Part shown: positions 1-5,729 of the stretch, one piece after another
How the letters are laid out: each line of letters opens with the position of its first letter
Position numbering within the stretch: position 1 is the stretch's first letter
Assembly (NCBI GenBank): GCA_023150055.1
Contig: JAKLLP010000012.1
Coordinates: 1 to 15,905 of the forward strand
Reading direction: 5' to 3'
Source: Gammaproteobacteria bacterium
Lineage (GTDB): Bacteria > Pseudomonadota > Gammaproteobacteria > Steroidobacterales > GCA-2729495
DNA length: 15,905 nucleotides
Position numbers and translations under genes: made by a program
The notes under the pieces: generated by a model
The model's database searches: none
What the model was told of the DNA's origin: nothing
The model's input: only the letters and a program-made list of their open reading frames with translations

Positions 1-260
1 CATCGCTGCTTCGGCATGCCCCGCCGGCGGATCCGCCAGCTCATCGGCGGCTCTCTTCGAATGAATACCGCGGGCCATGAAGGGATGGCGCCGGCATCGA
101 GGAACACGCGCGATCTCCGTGGCCGGCGCCTCGTTGAGCAGCTCGATAACTTTCGTCAGATCTGCTGGATAACCAGCGGTTACCGCACCGTTTTCGATAT
201 GCTGTCGAACCTGGCTACGCAGCGTCCCGACATATCGGTCAGCTTGACTTCAGCGGACAT
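1..260 (-). pseudogene. Ferritin-like (bacterioferritin-type) gene, frameshifted and cut by the window edge
   Basis: The minus strand from the ATG at 260 reads MSAEVKLTD. After a one-base shift near 231-246 it continues open to the window edge with VGTLRSQVRQHIENGAV, then TAGYPADLTKVIELLNEAPA, TEIARVPRCRRHPF and MARGIHSKRAADEL. From memory this follows the ferritin-like family whose members read roughly GAVTxGYxADxxxVxxLLNEALATEIVCVLRYKRHYFMAxGIHxK and use a diiron site to store or detoxify iron. Conserved hydrophobic and aromatic positions have become Pro, Ala, Arg or Cys, and the later E-x-x-H metal-ligand segment is not recognisable (PPAGHAEAAM). The start lies 3 bases after the upstream lipoprotein stop, so it was probably the last gene of that transcript. 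Seen: the frameshift and the similarity. Inferred: loss of function. It could instead be a divergent gene with a sequencing error. Confidence 0.62.
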
Positions 261-263
261 CGT

Positions 264-722
264 TCACTCGTGGTGGTCAGCGCCGACGAGGGCTGCGTCG
301 CGAATCGCCGTAGCGTCCGCCTGTTCGGCCGTGAATGTCGCATTAGCTGTGCTGACGCACGCCGTCTTGTCGATGCCGTTGAGCGCGTCGCACTTCTCCT
401 TGGCGATCTCGTATTGGCCATTGGCTGTCGCCCTGGCGACGTCGAAGTCCGCGTTCGCAGTCGTGATCATGGCCTCGGATTCGGCTTTGGTCAGCTTCCT
501 GCGCGCGCTGCCGTCGGTCCTGGCGTAATCCTGCTGCGCGGCGACCAGCTCGTCATTGGCAGCCGCAACCGCCTCGTTCGCGTCCTGACGGACCGCATCG
601 ACATTCCGGGCGGCATCTTCGCGTGCCTTTGCGACACTCTCCGCTGAATCCGCGGAATTGCCCTGGCAGCCGGCAATCATCAGCGCGGCGACGGCCGCAA
701 ATGGTGTGAGTCGATTGGTCAT
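264..722 (-). CDS. Small Ala-rich lipoprotein of unknown function
   Basis: A 152-residue protein starting at the ATG at 722. AGGAG sits 8 bases upstream of that ATG, which favours it over the longer open frame from 779. The N-terminus MTNRLTPFAAVAALMIAGC is a lipoprotein signal peptide with lipobox IAGC (Cys19), so the mature protein should be anchored to a membrane facing the periplasm. The rest is an Ala/Asp/Glu-rich, probably helical region with repeated AxxDAxxxV spacing. Near the end, two Cys (EKCDALNG and KTACVS) could form a disulfide. No enzymatic motif is visible and I do not recognise a named domain. It lies 61 bases downstream of the YqjK-like gene on the same strand, so it may be co-transcribed with the YqjD/E/K set. 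The ferritin-like remnant follows 3 bases after its stop. Confidence 0.8.
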   Translation of the reverse strand: MTNRLTPFAAVAALMIAGCQGNSADSAESVAKAREDAARNVDAVRQDANEAVAAANDELVAAQQDYARTDGSARRKLTKAESEAMITTANADFDVARATANGQYEIAKEKCDALNGIDKTACVSTANATFTAEQADATAIRDAALVGADHHE

Positions 723-783
723 GACTGTTGCTCCTGGTGGGTGTGAAAGTCGCCCGACGCTAGGACCCTGTCCGGGCAATGGA

Positions 784-1128
784 TCATCTACTGCGGCCGC
801 CCCACGCCGCGCGGACTTGCTGAACCAAAAACGGCAGGTACTGCATTCCGTAGCGCATAATCACAGCCCCCACCAAACTCGCGACGGAGGCCGTGCTGAC
901 GACGTTCGTGCCGGCGGATGAGGAACCCGTTTGCGGCTTCGAGCGGCGCGCAAGCCAGAATCCCAGCAGACCCGCTGCCGCCGCCGCCAGCGCCAGCGTG
1001 GTGGGCCGGGCCAGGTTCGCGCGAAAAGCGGCCGCCGCCCGTCGCAGCTGGTCGCGGGCCTCGCACCCGGATTGAGCGACCCGCAGTTCCGCTGCATGGA
1101 TCGCAGCCAGACCGGGCGCCCGCATCAT
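784..1128 (-). CDS. YqjK-like small membrane protein
   Basis: A 114-residue protein. Its ATG at 1128 overlaps the stop of the upstream holin-like gene as ATGA, which indicates translational coupling; the next codon is a second ATG. The open frame extends upstream to 1380, but that part is antiparallel noise inside the holin-like gene. The N-terminal half is Ala/Arg-rich and charged (helical). A hydrophobic segment LALAAAAAGLLGFWLARR lies around residues 43-60, and a second weakly hydrophobic stretch (VASLVGAVIMRYGMQYLPFL) lies near the C-terminus. Size, position as third gene after YqjD- and YqjE-like genes, and one strong helix ending in WLARR match the enterobacterial yqjD-yqjE-yqjK arrangement. 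The identification rests more on gene order than on sequence. Confidence 0.72.
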   Translation of the reverse strand: MMRAPGLAAIHAAELRVAQSGCEARDQLRRAAAAFRANLARPTTLALAAAAAGLLGFWLARRSKPQTGSSSAGTNVVSTASVASLVGAVIMRYGMQYLPFLVQQVRAAWGGRSR

Positions 1129-1544
1129 GGCGGGGGTGACTGGACGGGGGGTAACCCGGCCACCTGCCGGCGGGTTGCGGAGAAACGCAGGTCTTCGCTC
1201 ATGCCGATGCAGACGCGGATCAGCGCGGCGCCGGCAAGCAGATTGAGTGCCGCGATGGCGATCACCGCCGTGATCGGCGACAAACCCAGAGATATGGTCC
1301 ACATCGCAGCAGCGGCCAGTAACCCCAGCCATGCCGCAACCATGCAGATGGCGGCGATCAGCCCGCACGCGGCCATCCACACGAGTGCGAGACCGGCGCG
1401 GCGCGCCTCGAGCGACATCAGCTCGAGGAGACCGGCCAGCGCAGCGCGCGCGGAACAGAACGCGCCCGACAAGTCGTCGAGAACACCGGGCGCCGGGAGG
1501 TCGGTCCCGGCGCGCACGCCATCAACTTGTGTCGCTGAGCTCAT
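1125..1544 (-). CDS. Phage holin family / YqjE-like inner-membrane protein
   Basis: A 139-residue protein. The ATG at 1544 is preceded by GGGGA at SD distance; the longer frame to 1658 would run into the upstream gene. After a hydrophilic N-terminus comes an amphipathic stretch (LLELMSLEARRAGLALVW), then two long hydrophobic helices around residues 55-80 (ACGLIAAICMVAAWLGLLAA) and 85-110 (LSPITAVIAIAALNLLAGAA), then a charged tail. This is the layout of the YqjE/putative holin superfamily III proteins (DUF1469), which sit in the inner membrane beside the ribosome-binding YqjD in enterobacteria. There is no phage context, so a lysis role is unlikely. The gene lies 67 bases after the YqjD-like gene and overlaps the YqjK-like gene by 4 bases. 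Confidence 0.8.
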   Translation of the reverse strand: MSSATQVDGVRAGTDLPAPGVLDDLSGAFCSARAALAGLLELMSLEARRAGLALVWMAACGLIAAICMVAAWLGLLAAAAMWTISLGLSPITAVIAIAALNLLAGAALIRVCIGMSEDLRFSATRRQVAGLPPVQSPPP

Positions 1545-1611
1545 GCCGTCCCCGTCTGGCACGGTACTCTGGGCACGCAGAGGGCCCAGGCGTTGCCCGC
1601 TCCGGATAACA

Positions 1612-1983
1612 TCAGCGTAGGATGATGCGGCTGAGCACAAAACCCGCGACCACCGCAATGCCGACCGATTTCAGCGGATTGGCCGCGACGTAACTGCAGG
1701 TGTCTGCTACCAGCTTCTTCTGCGTGGCCTTCAGGCTTGCGCCCTGTTCGCTCAGCCAGTCGGCTGTCGGTGCAGCAGCGTTCGCCGCCGTATCCACCGC
1801 CTGGTGCGCCATTGCTGCGACCCGGTCTATGGTTGGCTTGACATTGAGTACCGCATCATCTGCTGCTCCGTTGATCGAATTGACGGCAGCGTGGGCGATC
1901 GAGGATGCTTTGTGCAGGGTGCCCTCGCTGTTACCGGGCAGCGCAGCTACAAAAGGCGGGTTGCCGCGTATGGTGGTTTCCAC
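1612..1983 (-). CDS. YqjD/ElaB-like (DUF883) C-tail-anchored membrane protein
   Basis: A 123-residue protein starting with GTG at 1983. The SD AGGAG is 6 bases upstream and overlaps the stop region of the preceding 26-aa gene. The body is a long Ala-rich amphipathic helix (SSIAHAAVNSINGAADDAV and onward). The C-terminus reads YVAANPLKSVGIAVVAGF then VLSRIILR: a single membrane anchor preceded by NPxKSVG, the hallmark of YqjD/ElaB/YgaM-type proteins. In E. coli these are stationary-phase tail-anchored inner-membrane proteins that bind ribosomes. A YqjE-like gene and then a YqjK-like gene follow, as in the yqjDEK operon, which strengthens the call. The N-terminal 45 residues have no obvious family match. 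Confidence 0.82.
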   Translation of the reverse strand: METTIRGNPPFVAALPGNSEGTLHKASSIAHAAVNSINGAADDAVLNVKPTIDRVAAMAHQAVDTAANAAAPTADWLSEQGASLKATQKKLVADTCSYVAANPLKSVGIAVVAGFVLSRIILR

Positions 1984-1992
1984 AGGATTCTC

Positions 1993-2073
1993 CTAATTGT
2001 TGAAAACAAGATAGATGATGACCAGCACTACGACCGGGATGCCCATGATCCAGCCGAGAAGATACTTTCCCAT
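1993..2073 (-). CDS. 26-residue single-helix membrane peptide leading the yqjDE-like operon
   Basis: The frame opens with ATG at 2073 and encodes MGKYLLGWIMGIPVVVLV then IIYLVFNN, ending in TAG at 1995-1993. It has a strong SD (AAGGAGA, about 9 bases upstream). Apart from Lys3 it is almost entirely hydrophobic, long enough for one membrane span. Its stop lies directly in front of the SD of the YqjD-like gene, which implies co-translation. Very short peptides with this pattern recur near stress genes in proteobacteria, but I know of no assigned function. The near-ideal SD and the tight spacing are the reasons to treat it as real. Confidence 0.68.
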   Translation of the reverse strand: MGKYLLGWIMGIPVVVLVIIYLVFNN

Positions 2074-2285
2074 GAGCTCAGTCTCCTTCAGGTTGAAGTC
2101 GCATTTCTGCTGACCCCGCCGGCGCAATCGCTTTTCTGGTAGCTGATTCGAAACACGGAGTCAGTCGGCACGATGCAGACAATACACAGCCAGTCGGCAG
2201 CCATCCGTGCGGTAGGGTACCGACTGAGGCACCAGGCACCCCCAAGGCCCACCGGCTGAACTCGAAGTCTTGCTCGAGCAGATCG

Positions 2286-2966
2286 TCACGCGCGTCGCCC
2301 GGCAACGATCGGGCGTTGGGACGCCCAGCGGCGCCCGAATGAACCCAGGAGGCCGAGCGCAGACCCGAGCAGCCAGATGGTGGCCGGTAACGGCACGGCC
2401 GAAGCCGGAGCACTGCCGGCAAAGGAGGCCTGCCGCCTGCCGGACTTGGCCACATCCATCCCATACGCCCGCGCCGCAAAGAACGCGTGATCGCCAGCAA
2501 CGTGGCCCGTGGAGAGGCTGACGTAGTCCGTGAGGACGTCCGATGCGATATCGGCGATCGAGAACGTCAGCTCGTCCACCCGGTTCGCACCGTTGCCCTT
2601 GAGAGCGACGTCGAAGCGACCGAAACCGCCCAGGCTACCGCCGTTCGTGGCCCGCCACCCGTCCGGAAGGCCGGTGACGTCCACTGGTTCGGCAGTGGCG
2701 CCCGGCGCAATGTTGAAGCTGAATTTCTGGATGCCAAACCGGTCACCGGCAGCTTCGCGCAGGGGATCGAGCAGCCGAACGGCAAAGTCGATGGCACCGT
2801 CCGTCCCGTCGCTGATCGTGACCTGCAGGTAACCGACGTTATCGGCCATCGAGCCCGACTGGTCCAGCACGTAGGAAAGGGATGCTGCCGATGCGTTGCC
2901 GGCGGAAGCAAGCCCGAGCATCAGCAGCGCAGATGCCTGCACGTTTGAATTCTTCGCGGTAATCAA
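2286..2966 (-). CDS. Secreted VPLPA-CTERM (exosortase-sorted) protein
   Basis: A 226-residue protein starting with TTG at 2966, supported by GGGAG 7 bases upstream; no ATG is better placed. The N-terminus is a signal peptide ending near NASA-AS (about residue 28). The C-terminus carries VPLPATIWLLGSALGLLG followed by SFGRRW: the VPLPA variant of the PEP-CTERM tripartite signal (motif, hydrophobic helix, Arg cluster), recognised by an exosortase that cleaves and transfers the protein to the envelope. The 150-residue middle is Gly/Asp-rich and probably beta-strand rich (YLQVTISDGTDGAIDF and similar), as in other short PEP-CTERM proteins of unknown function. No exosortase or EPS gene is in the window, so the sorting enzyme must be encoded elsewhere. 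Its upstream region is shared with the divergent SOD remnant. Confidence 0.85.
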   Translation of the reverse strand: MITAKNSNVQASALLMLGLASAGNASAASLSYVLDQSGSMADNVGYLQVTISDGTDGAIDFAVRLLDPLREAAGDRFGIQKFSFNIAPGATAEPVDVTGLPDGWRATNGGSLGGFGRFDVALKGNGANRVDELTFSIADIASDVLTDYVSLSTGHVAGDHAFFAARAYGMDVAKSGRRQASFAGSAPASAVPLPATIWLLGSALGLLGSFGRRWASQRPIVAGRRA

Positions 2967-3034
2967 TCTGTATCTCCCGAAAATATTTGTTGGTTGTGTT
3001 CGACGTCGTCACTTTCAGACATTGAGAGCCCGTG

Positions 3035-3052
3035 GTCTGTTCGCTGACAGAC
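3035..3052. promoter_or_regulatory. Palindromic AGCGNACAGAC-type site between divergent genes
   Basis: GTCTGTTCGCTGACAGAC has 6-base arms around a 6-base centre. Read on the minus strand it contains AGCGAACAGAC, 69 bases before the start of the VPLPA protein gene. Read on the plus strand its ACAGAC ends 61 bases before the SOD remnant start. Similar sequences precede other genes in this window. Being an operator is inferred. Confidence 0.4.
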
Positions 3053-3066
3053 ACACTCGACCAGCT

Positions 3067-3082
3067 CGACAGCGGACAGACC
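3067..3082 (+). promoter_or_regulatory. Second AGCGNACAGAC-type site upstream of the SOD remnant
   Basis: CGACAGCGGACAGACC contains AGCGGACAGAC in the sense orientation, ending 32 bases before the SOD remnant ATG. Its ACAGAC lies 29 bases after the one in the neighbouring palindromic site, and it matches the site before the lmo0937-type gene at most positions. The regulatory role is inferred. Confidence 0.33.
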
Positions 3083-3090
3083 ACTAAACC

Positions 3091-3107
3091 TGTTCTGCGC
3101 CAGAACA
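3091..3107. promoter_or_regulatory. Perfect inverted repeat just before the SOD remnant start
   Basis: TGTTCTGCGCCAGAACA is a perfect 7-base inverted repeat with a 3-base centre, ending 5 bases before the ATG of the SOD remnant. The position fits a repressor operator or an RNA hairpin at the start codon. No SD is visible between it and the ATG. Confidence 0.35.
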
Positions 3108-3112
3108 CCCTC

Positions 3113-3345
3113 ATGAACATTTCCCTGCCCGCCTTGCGCTATCCGTCCGGCTCCCTCGAGCCCCGCATTTCGCGACGCACGCTAGCCGCGCGCCACTGGC
3201 ATCAGCACGCTGTGTATCGGGAGAAGACGAGAGCGCTGGTCAAGGAGCCGCCGCTGGAGTCAGTACTGATCGAGGAGATCGTCCTCGGCGCCACCTCGCC
3301 CGCAATTGTTCGGTGTGGTGGCGCAGGTATGGGTTCGGCCGGGCA
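3113..3345 (+). pseudogene. Fe/Mn superoxide dismutase remnant (N-terminal part, frameshifted)
   Basis: From the ATG at 3113 the frame reads MNISLPALRYPSGSLEPRIS, then RRTLAARHWHQHAVYREKTR, then ALVKEPPLESVLIEEIVLGA. This tracks the N-terminus of Fe/Mn superoxide dismutases (in E. coli SodB: ELPALPYAKDALAPHIS...LEEII). A frame change near 3300 is needed to read LFGVVAQVW (3306-3332), which matches the family's LFNNAAQVWNHTF segment, where a metal-ligand His should follow. Instead the sequence goes on VRPGIHRCMA, and nothing like the C-terminal D-x-W-x-x-H ligand segment is present before 3489. The block around the first ligand His is one residue short. The gene once encoded superoxide removal and is now broken. 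No SD precedes the ATG. Confidence 0.68.
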
Positions 3346-3488
3346 TCCATCGATGCATGGCCCGACGTTTTTCCTCGCCGCTACGTCTGCTGGGGCACAG
3401 ACGGACGCGCCCCGGAGTGCTGAACTACACCAATCGACGCGTTCTTCAAGCACCCTCGCCGGGGGTGCGCGACGCGAGGGAGACTGAC

Positions 3489-3548
3489 ATGTATATCGGT
3501 GGCGGCGCTATATTGGTGATCATCGTTTTGTTGATTGTTTTCCTGTAG
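3489..3548 (+). CDS. 19-residue hydrophobic membrane peptide
   Basis: The ATG at 3489 encodes MYIGGGAILVIIVLLIVFL and ends with TAG. A GAGGGAGA SD lies about 5 bases upstream and a GC-rich hairpin follows within 30 bases. The product is a short polar head plus one membrane-spanning hydrophobic stretch. Peptides starting MYxGGG with a run of aliphatic residues are familiar as tiny hypothetical proteins in proteobacterial stress regions, with no known role. The longer in-frame extension upstream to 3306 is SOD remnant sequence, so the SD-preceded ATG is preferred. Confidence 0.62.
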   Translation: MYIGGGAILVIIVLLIVFL

Positions 3549-3575
3549 GAATCACTCGCCGTTGAGTGCGGTTAT

Positions 3576-3597
3576 GCCGGCCGCCGCGGCCGGCTTT
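3576..3597. terminator. GC-rich hairpin terminator between convergent genes
   Basis: GCCGGCC and GGCCGGC form a 7-base perfect stem around GCCGC, followed by TTT on the plus strand. It sits between the 19-aa gene (plus) and the 3' end of the phospholipase-D-like gene (minus). The T-run is short, so termination may be weak. Confidence 0.5.
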
Positions 3598-3610
3598 CCC
3601 GTGGCTCGGG

Positions 3611-4945
3611 TCACAGCCAGTATTGGCCCAGCCGGCTGAAGAACTCCTTGAAGCGGTCCAGCCACGGGCGCCGCTTCCAGGCTTCGAGGGTGATCTCGTT
3701 GCTCCGTGCCATGTCGGTAATGAACAGTTTCTCCATGGCGCCGCCGAAGTCCTCGCCGATGACCACGGCGTGCAGCATGATCTGGGAACTCTCATAGACG
3801 TGCACACCCGCGCGCAGCAGATCTCCATAGCACGATCGCGAAATGTGCAGCAGCATGGGAGCGTCGGAGAAGCCGGTGACGATGATGCGGACATCGACCC
3901 CTCTTGCCGCCGCCTCGATCATGGTGTCGAGGAAATCGGGATCCGGCCCGAAGTACGACTGCGTGATCCAGATCCGGCTCGCGGCTGCTTCCATGGCGTA
4001 GCCATAGGCGCTGCGGATGGACGATACCTTTCCGTCGCCGCCGACGGCCGACAACACCCGGACCAGATCGCGGCCGTGGGCCTCGAGTTTGGGGAAGAAC
4101 CGGTCTTCGCCTTCATCGCGCTGGCCCCCGCCTTCCTCCCAGTTTTCGAGAAACAAACGCTGGAACCCTGCTACGGCAGGTCCCCGCACCTCAATATGGG
4201 TATCGCGCCACCCGGCCGGCTTCGCCGGCCTCGTGCGGCGCCGCGACACGGAACTGCTGGCGTAGTTTCGATCGAGATTGATGCCGCCCGTGAAAGCGAC
4301 CTCGCCATCGACGATCAGGAGCTTGCGGTGATCGCGGACATTGAGGTCCATGGGATTGCCGCCGGTCAGCGGATTGACGGGATGAAACTCCACGACACCG
4401 ATCCCTGCCGCCTTCATCCGCTCGAAGAACCCGTCGGAGCTCGGGCCGCTGCCGATGCTGTCGTAAATGAGGCGAACCTCGACGCCCTCCCGGCTCTTCC
4501 TCATCAATGCGTCGGCAAAGCGTTCACCGACCTCGTCCTCATTGAAGATGTAGGTTTCCAGGTTGATGTGGTTTTTGGCCGCAGCGATCGCGGCCAACAT
4601 CGCCGCGTAGGTGTCGGGGCCGTCCACCAGCAATCGAACGGCGTTGTCCTTGAAAAGTGGCTCGTCGCTGATGGTCTGCGTCAGCGCCACGAGCCGCTCG
4701 ATGGCCCCGGGATCGCGCGAATCCGCGACCGCCTCTGCAACGACCGCATCGCCCCGGGCTTCGGTGATAGGGCCGCTGGCGCCCGCCACCTCCACGGGAC
4801 TCGGGTCCTCCCGTTTCTGCTCTACGGTTACACATGACGACAGGATGAAGAATGACGACAGGATGGCCACGGCCCGGCTGCGCCGGACCTCGAAGCGCAA
4901 GCCGGCGTCACGACCGCGGGAAGCCTTGTTGGCCCACATACGCAT
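3611..4945 (-). CDS. Phospholipase D / cardiolipin synthase-like lipoprotein with defective second HKD motif
   Basis: Up to 444 residues. The N-terminus contains a lipoprotein signal (AVAILSSFFILSSC; Cys38 from the ATG at 4945). Starts at 4939 (ATG) or 4900 (TTG) are also possible, and no good SD decides. The first PLD motif is intact: H206, K208 and D213 in HRKLLIVD, followed by GGINLDRNYA. The second should read LHAK-x4-D-x6-GSxN, but the protein jumps from MLHA (393) directly to VVIGEDFGG, which in relatives follows the second motif. About 30-35 residues holding the catalytic Lys, Asp and GSxN are therefore missing in frame, and only the His remains. The C-terminus (SNEITLEAWKRRPWL and beyond) is normal. 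PLD-type cardiolipin synthases need both motifs, so activity is doubtful. An EEP gene lies divergently, recalling the E. coli ybhP-clsB pair. Confidence 0.85.
   Translation of the reverse strand: MRMWANKASRGRDAGLRFEVRRSRAVAILSSFFILSSCVTVEQKREDPSPVEVAGASGPITEARGDAVVAEAVADSRDPGAIERLVALTQTISDEPLFKDNAVRLLVDGPDTYAAMLAAIAAAKNHINLETYIFNEDEVGERFADALMRKSREGVEVRLIYDSIGSGPSSDGFFERMKAAGIGVVEFHPVNPLTGGNPMDLNVRDHRKLLIVDGEVAFTGGINLDRNYASSSVSRRRTRPAKPAGWRDTHIEVRGPAVAGFQRLFLENWEEGGGQRDEGEDRFFPKLEAHGRDLVRVLSAVGGDGKVSSIRSAYGYAMEAAASRIWITQSYFGPDPDFLDTMIEAAARGVDVRIIVTGFSDAPMLLHISRSCYGDLLRAGVHVYESSQIMLHAVVIGEDFGGAMEKLFITDMARSNEITLEAWKRRPWLDRFKEFFSRLGQYWL
4834..4865. repeat. 14-base direct repeat, 18-base period, in a signal-peptide region
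   Basis: ATGACGACAGGATG occurs at 4834-4847 and again at 4852-4865. On the minus strand each copy encodes ILSS, giving ILSSFFILSSC, the hydrophobic core and lipobox of the phospholipase-D-like lipoprotein. The second copy also contains the candidate ATG (4863) of the divergent EEP gene. Confidence 0.7.
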
Positions 4946-5621
4946 AGCGACCTACAACGTGCGTGGCGGCGTGGGCCTCGACCAACGCAGGCTGCCCTCG
5001 CGCCAGCTGGAGATTCTGCGCCGCATTGGCGCGGACTGTATCGGCCTGCAGGAATTCGTCAACTACCCGGCGTTGGGCCGCGGCACCTTGCTGGACCACT
5101 GGAGCGAAAGCCTGGGGATGCAAGCCCGCTTTACCCCCTGTTTCCGCCGCGGCGGGCAGGAGTTCGGCAACGCCGTTCTCACGCGCTTCCCGATCGTCGA
5201 TTGCACCGAGCACGACATTTCGGCTCCCGGGGGAAGAACCCGGGCCGCGCTGGACCTGCTCGTGGCGACGGGTGCGCGGACTCTGCAGGTGATCTGCCTG
5301 CACTGCGCCGTACGGGCCAGGCCGCGCGCTTTGCAGCGGCACATGATTGCAGCGCTCGCCGAACACAAGCGCGGCGATACCACGGTCATCCTTGGCGATT
5401 TCAACGAGTGGCGCTCCCGGAACCGGACCTTCCATGAGCTCCGGAACGAGTTTGCCACCGGACCGGCCCTGCCGACCTTTCCAGCCCTGGCCCCGGTCTT
5501 CCCGCTGGACCGCATCTGGGTCCATCCGCGCGACTGCCTGCTTTCGACTCATGTTTACTCTCATCGACCGGCTGCCTATGCCTCCGACCACTTGCCCGTG
5601 GTGGCGAGCGTCGCGCTGTGA
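4863..5621 (+). CDS. Endonuclease/exonuclease/phosphatase (EEP) family protein
   Basis: About 252 residues from the ATG at 4863. Family motifs appear in order: IATYNVRGG (first strand, metal-site Asn), ADCIGLQEF (catalytic Glu), GNAVLTRFPI, the VICLHC segment, VILGDFNEW (GDFN motif) and YASDHLPVV (SDH motif), so the catalytic set looks complete. These enzymes hydrolyse phosphodiester or phosphomonoester bonds in nucleic acids or lipid head groups; the substrate cannot be told here. The E. coli relative YbhP is encoded beside cardiolipin synthase ClsB, and here the neighbour is also a PLD-type protein, though divergent. The N-terminus has no export signal. The start is uncertain: the domain begins about 26 codons in, and a TTG near 4927 is an alternative. 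The 5' end overlaps that of the divergent gene. Confidence 0.85.
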   Translation: MATARLRRTSKRKPASRPREALLAHIRIATYNVRGGVGLDQRRLPSRQLEILRRIGADCIGLQEFVNYPALGRGTLLDHWSESLGMQARFTPCFRRGGQEFGNAVLTRFPIVDCTEHDISAPGGRTRAALDLLVATGARTLQVICLHCAVRARPRALQRHMIAALAEHKRGDTTVILGDFNEWRSRNRTFHELRNEFATGPALPTFPALAPVFPLDRIWVHPRDCLLSTHVYSHRPAAYASDHLPVVASVAL

Positions 5622-5729
5622 AGGGTGTCGACCAACCAGTCAAGCGGCAGAAAGCGGCATTGGGCCTTGAAGGACAATCGCTGATTTCGTCGGGCAACAG
5701 GGTCTCGCCGTGCGCCTCCGCGAACTGCG

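Noticed and set aside
16..528. 170-codon open frame on the plus strand at the left edge
   Set aside because: It crosses the ferritin-like remnant and the lipoprotein, both recognisable on the minus strand; it has no SD or family similarity.
1125..1544. Holin-family gene as a sign of a prophage
   Set aside because: The neighbours are YqjD- and YqjK-like genes and no lysin, tail or capsid gene is near. This is the chromosomal YqjE-type protein.
1569..1589. CTGGGC/GCCCAG hairpin between the YqjD- and YqjE-like genes
   Set aside because: The 6-base stem has a 9-base loop and no T-run; too weak to call a terminator or an attenuator.
2850..2880. DQSGSM sequence in the VPLPA protein resembling a von Willebrand A metal-site motif
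   Set aside because: The surrounding residues lack the strand-helix pattern and later metal-site residues of that domain, and the protein is too short; the match is probably chance.
3566..4837. 423-codon open frame on the plus strand
   Set aside because: It is antisense to the phospholipase-D-like gene, which has recognisable motifs and a lipoprotein signal. The plus-strand product shows no family features.
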